Made by a program: the position numbers and the translations under genes
Shown here: positions 59,246 to 64,000 of the stretch, piece by piece
Layout of the letters: each line of letters begins with the position of its first letter
Position numbering within the stretch: the stretch's first letter is position 1
The notes under the pieces: model-generated
What the model was told of the DNA's origin: nothing
The model's input: the letters and a program-made list of their open reading frames with translations, nothing else
Database searches by the model: none
Source of the DNA: Cantharellus purpuraceus
Taxonomy: Eukaryota > Basidiomycota > Agaricomycetes > Cantharellales > Hydnaceae
Length of the DNA stretch: 64,000 bases
Reading direction: 5' to 3'
Assembly: GCA_025174535.1 (NCBI GenBank)
Contig: JALBUN010000050.1
Coordinates: 62,001 to 126,000, forward strand

Positions 59246-62200
59246 TCACCTGCTCAATCGAGCAATCACCCGTCGGAAAACCGCCAATCCAACCTTGCCC
59301 GCAACACTGGCATGGCATACCAATCCCACATCGATCATGGCGACCAGATTTGACTCGGCATCCCAACAGTCAAGCGTGGTATCATGCATGACATCTTGGA
59401 TCAGCTTGTGAAAATCAGGTATGGCCTGCAGGACGCCTATCGAGCCGTTCGCATCGCCATCTGAGCCTGTCTCCTTCCAATCCATCTCTGTATCTCGCGC
59501 TGTCGGTCTAAATATGGAGTGTGAGCCATCCACAATAATAACTTGCTTTCCGGCCATTAACCGGAGATCCAGAGCATGTCTACAAAAATGCAATTAAGGA
59601 TGACAGGTCCTCTCTGGTCGTATGCGGACTAACCTTAAATCACCAAGGAGTATTCTGTACCAACCGCACGCCTTGGGAAACACATCCACATTGAATCGTG
59701 TGCCAAATCCGCCGCCATCATCCCGTGTCAAAGTTTCCAGTGCCAAGGCCATAGGCAATGTATCCCGCAGCATCGCCACGACCTCTGCGAGCGATGTCGC
59801 AAGTCGGCCATTACGGAGTAGAGGACGCAAATATGGCGCTGCTTCATCATGTAGACTAACACCAGGCTCTCGACGATTTCCAGGGGTGACTCTGGAGAAC
59901 CGTAGTTGATACGAATCACCTGTGGATTGTTGGTTCGTGCAGCTGATTGACAAGGCATAGCCCTATACAGATAGTCGCATTAATAACCAAGCTGTGAAGA
60001 GACAAAGGTCAACCTACAGTGGTATAAGTAAACTCGACAGTTTGAAGATCGAATGAAAGCAAGCGGACGTCGTCCCAATCCTTCTTCTTTGCCATCTGGG
60101 AAACTAAGGAGTATGGAGTTGAGAGGAAGCCTCGAGGACGTATCAGAAAGATAAAATTAAGCTCACCTTCTCTTGCAATTACCACGATGGTAGACACCCT
60201 AGCCCACTCATCAAGAAACTCATCTACGCATGTATTGACATCCTCAGATAAGAAAGAAACGATGGCTTCCCGCGTATCATAAATGACACTCTTGGAAGGT
60301 CGAATGACGGTACTCCCTGTACCCGCAGTCTTGCCTACAGGCGGTTGGACGTATTTAAGTTTGACGCAAGTCACCACCTTCATAATCACTCAGCGTATAC
60401 TCAAATTCATAATCTGACGTACACACCTGACACTTCCTTTCTGACCACCAATTAATAGGCACAACACGGATATTGGGCATCGCAGCTTCGGCCGCCGGCA
60501 CACCAGAGAGAATATCTTTGGACTGCACACAAAGAACTGGCACCGAGGATGCTAGAGTTGAATGAATGCCGCGAGGAATATCGTGTGCGAGGGACGGAGC
60601 AATAGAGGGCGTCACATGTGTGTATGGAATCCCCCGGGACTTGAGCTGTTGCTCAACCTTTGTATGGGAAACGCGTGCACTATTTCCCGGCCGTCAGCAG
60701 TTATGAGTGTGGAAGTATGGGATAGACATACCAGCAGTAAGCATACAGCTCGCGTATGACCTCCGACTCCAACTTGAAGCTACAAGCAATAAGAAACATG
60801 CGCACCAGGGAAAACAATGCACCAACCTTCCTGGATTAGCCTTGGCAATGGGTATGCGACCCAGCAGGTCTCCGCCTATAGCCTTACGTTTTGACCCAAT
60901 CCCACCCTCAATCCGGTCCTCGAATGGGCTTAGCTGTACACGCATCTCATTGCCACGTATCCGAGCCACATCCAACCAGCCAATATCATCCATGACCATA
61001 TATGAATGCCCACTCTCCACCACGCTCTTTACAGAGACTAACGCAAACTTGAAGTCATCGTCTGCGACGACTAGAACGAGATAATGGGTCGGAAAGTTGT
61101 GCAGCTGCACAAACAATTGGGCACGAGCTGATGGGCCAAATTTAGAAAGTTCTAGAGGGACGTCAGTACAAAAACCCAGCAAATGATCAACCTTTGCACC
61201 TTCTCGAGACATATTACGTTGCCTGTACGTCTGTAAGCCTAAAGAAACAGCTTTCTGTTCCGCATTTTCGACGATAGTCTACAGGGATCAGGTGAGAAGA
61301 TATCCTCATACGAAACGTACGCATTCGACGTACATTATATCGCAAGCTGATGATAGCATTAACAATCATGATGGGGTTCTCATTGATTTTGTCGGTCACA
61401 ACTGCGAATCGAGGGCCTTTACCAGCAGCAGCCAGATCCCCTGTATCCCGGAGGTTTAGGCGTCCCGTACGGGCGTCGATTGTGACGACCACAACTTCCC
61501 CAGCACACAGGGATATTTGGAGTGCAGGAGTATCCCCTGAGACAGACAGATTGAGAAATAAAACACATAACATATGCGGTAATGACTACCATCCATTGAC
61601 AGAACCACTTCATTAGAATTAGCAAAAGCGCTTCGATAGGGCCCATCGCACAATTGTCTGCTGAAGACTTTGAGAATCGCTTCGGAATGAACGCGCACGG
61701 CCTTGGTCAAAAGCCCTTCGAAATCGAGGTCGGATGATAACTATTCAAGACACATCAAACGTCGAGTATAACCGGCACAACCAAACGACATGAACTCACG
61801 ACTTCATATTGCACTACCCAATCCGCTGGAGTGGTGATAAGCCCCAAAGCAGTCGCTTCAGGCATCCATTTGACCTTGAGATATAGCCGTTCAACTTCGT
61901 CCGAAGGTCGTTTGGATGCTGCCGCAACACCATGCGTCCGCCGCAATTTCGAGGCCATCCCTAACTCGTGCAATACTCTGTCTTTGTGTGACCGACCTGG
62001 TGGATGACCAGTGTTTTTTGGTGTATACCAACTGCTATCGCCACTCCGAGCAGAGAGGCGACTGGCTATAGAAGGTCTTGGTTCGATTGAAATACTGATA
62101 GTTCCACCAAGTAATGGAATTTTGTTCCTGAATAGGGGTTGATTTGGAAGGCGCGGAGGTGGTGTCCGGCGGCTGACAGAAAGGGCATCAGGATGCTTGC

Positions 62201-63949
62201 GGACAACTGCAAATGAATTGAGCTCACATCCAATAATTGACTGTCAAACTTGTGCGTTCTTTCGAAAATGTGACTTTCAGATAGTCAGCCCAACCCAAGG
62301 ATCGCATTCGCTGAGCCTGTCCTGCGGTCAAAAGCCAATCTAAACAACAGTTTAACCCAGTCATGTGCTCACTTGATAATGCAGTATCTCCAACTGATAG
62401 GATAGTGACATCATTTCTGAAGTGCTATACTCAACAAACAACCAGATGGGAACGAGGTTCACTTACGCATGAAATTGTAGAGGCGCGTTAGTGGCGCATC
62501 CACAACGTTTTCAGGTAACTTTGGCCTGGTGGGTTGGGATTGAATCTGAGACGGATCAGGCTGGGATTGAAGCTCTGGCGGCTGTGTCTGGGATGCCTCT
62601 ATCTCGGGAGTTACGATATAGAGTGCCAGACGGGCATCCGCTTCATCTGCAATGTACCGCTTAGTAATACCTGTAGGAGATCTCGGAAAGGCTGTTATGA
62701 AAATGCAAGAGGTGGTCACTTGATGAGTACGCTGTAAGGATTAATATACAGAATTGTGCTTTACCTACGACGCCTGTATCATCACCACCAACCTTGATAT
62801 CAAACTCTGCGTCCACCATGAACCATGGATCCCCAGGCTCAGCTCCTCTGAGCGATAACGACACAGAAAATAAACCAAGGACATGGAAATGAACTTGTGC
62901 AGATGCTGTTAATATTCGTCGGCGTTAACATGACCATTCGTAAGGGTCACAAGGATGGTATCAAGTCGAACATATGGAGTCAGAATTCGTCAAAGAGGAT
63001 TTGGGGTGCGGAAAGGAAATTGTAGAAACCGACACGTGTTAGCTGATTTCTTCACTGACAGGCTTCAAGAAAAAGACGCACACACAGAGTACGTGTTCAT
63101 CTCCACTGGAACAAGTTCTGACATCCGAAGGCGGTACCTGATATGGTGGTCAAACGAATCAAGTGTTTGTGCAACCTCGTCTTTCGAAAGTCGTTTGGGG
63201 GGAATAATAAGTTTCTAAGCAAAAGTTAACGACTTTTCACTTATGAACGTTTCGCCAGACAATCACCTTGATGGCAGTAGGGAGGCGAAGGTAAGATCCC
63301 GTAGTGAGGACGTCAAGAGATGTCAGAAGATCATGGTTTCTTAATCTGAAGCAACCCAAGTCAACTATGTGCCACTGGGAGCTTGGGTTGATTTGAACCT
63401 CGCAGGGGCAAGACTTTCTCTCGCAAGAGTGATGGCTTCTGTGGCTTCATTGAATTGGGCATTCTGTTCCATCAAAAAAGCTGTTATATTCTGCGTAGGG
63501 TGTTTAGTACGAACGTATATGAAGGCAGAACAAGGCCTCACCATGCATTTCTGCACATCCCCAGCATCTCGTGCCCACTTTACCACCGCGAAAAGCTTGA
63601 CGACTTGCTTCTTGTGTTTCACGACAAAGTCTGCTAGCATGCGCTTTCGTGCAGAGTCGGAAGAACTGGGAAGACTTTGGGCGTAGACATGTCAAATGTG
63701 CGGGTCAGTCAACCGTAAGAGATAAGATGCTAACGTATCCGACAAAGTCGTCAGCTCTGCATATATGTCCTGCACCACACGCGAAAGGACTTCGGACAAA
63801 GGGATCTGGTCGTTGTGAACCACAGGGAGCTCGGACTCGAGCTCCTCTAGGGTGGGTAGCTCATGTTTTGAAAAGTGTCCATTGATGCCGTTGACAATGG
63901 GATTCGAGCGAAAGGAATGCGTATTCATGAGTGGTGTGCTTTGGGACAT
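59246..63949 (-). CDS. MED14: Mediator complex subunit 14 (Rgr1)
   Basis: The start MSQSTPLMNTHSFRSNPIVN is at 63949 and only 51 bp of upstream DNA is inside the window. The conserved N-terminal block follows (PLSEVLSRVVQDIYAELTTL, then ADFVVKHKKQVVKLFAVVKW, ARDAGDVQKCM and NITAFLMEQNAQFNEATEAI). Middle blocks include PEATALGLITTPADWVVQYE-like sequence (61860), ENPIMIVNAIISLRYNVR and ARAQLFVQLHNFPTHYLVLV. The C-terminus runs through GTRFNVDVFPKACGWYRILL to VFRRVIARLSR at 59246. Length is over 1,100 residues, normal for MED14. It is the scaffold linking Mediator head, middle and tail to RNA polymerase II. Fifteen or more short introns are implied. Confidence 0.92.
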
Positions 63950-64000
63950 TCCAGCTTCGAGGACGCATGGGCAGCCACCCTTGGTGTTGCAGCGTATTTG

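Noticed and set aside
1..64000. CRISPR arrays, tRNA or rRNA genes, bacterial operons
   Set aside because: No regularly spaced repeats, no convincing A/B-box tRNA cloverleaf and no rRNA-like sequence were seen; gene structure is fungal with short introns.

Overview
The window is nuclear DNA of a filamentous basidiomycete, most likely an Agaricomycete; I cannot name the species. The evidence is the many very short introns (about 46 to 75 bp), the DUF6533 seven-helix protein family that is typical of Agaricomycetes, a full set of eukaryotic housekeeping genes (ALG14, U2AF1, CDC23/APC8, BUB2, MED14) and LTR retrotransposons. Nothing bacterial, viral or CRISPR-like was seen. All gene models are read by eye from ORFs plus splice consensus. 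Junctions given to the base are ones checked for reading frame; others are approximate.

1 to 9.8 kb is a transposon graveyard. One degenerate Ty1/copia element lies on the minus strand (1721-9801) with recognisable LTRs, primer-binding site, gag, protease, integrase, reverse transcriptase, RNase H and polypurine tract. It is broken by five solo-LTR-like insertions of three families, each with TG...CA ends and a perfect 5-bp target-site duplication: family A at 3154-3686 and 6425-7058, family B at 3878-4497 and 7246-7867, and family C at 1843-2586. A further insertion interrupts gag. CpG is strongly depleted in the element. The depletion stops abruptly inside the right LTR at about 9735.

9.9 to 24.4 kb is gene-rich: a membrane-anchored amidohydrolase (-), ALG14 (+, with a GC-AG intron), U2AF1 (-), a possible tiny gene, a secreted/single-pass membrane protein (+), and a nine-exon secreted conserved protein (-) with a 14-nt microexon. 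The 21.8 to 24.4 kb stretch has no gene I can support.

24.4 to 36.8 kb holds three DUF6533 paralogues, two on minus (the first apparently a pseudogene) and one on plus. Between the second and third lie a 709-bp MITE-like element with 25-bp perfect terminal inverted repeats and the anaphase-promoting-complex gene CDC23.

37.4 to 64 kb contains a secreted GH15-CBM20 glucoamylase (-) with an 11-nt microexon, an MFS transporter (+), a decayed plus-strand copia gag fragment, a two-finger C2H2 factor (-), BUB2 (-), a secreted S10 serine carboxypeptidase (-), a BSD-domain protein (+), a Cdc1/Ted1/PGAP5-type metallophosphoesterase (-) and MED14 (-), whose start codon lies 51 bp inside the right edge. 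The genes are independent eukaryotic units, not an operon. Secreted glucoamylase, carboxypeptidase and a sugar/drug-type transporter fit a saprotrophic or plant-associated life style, but that is inference.
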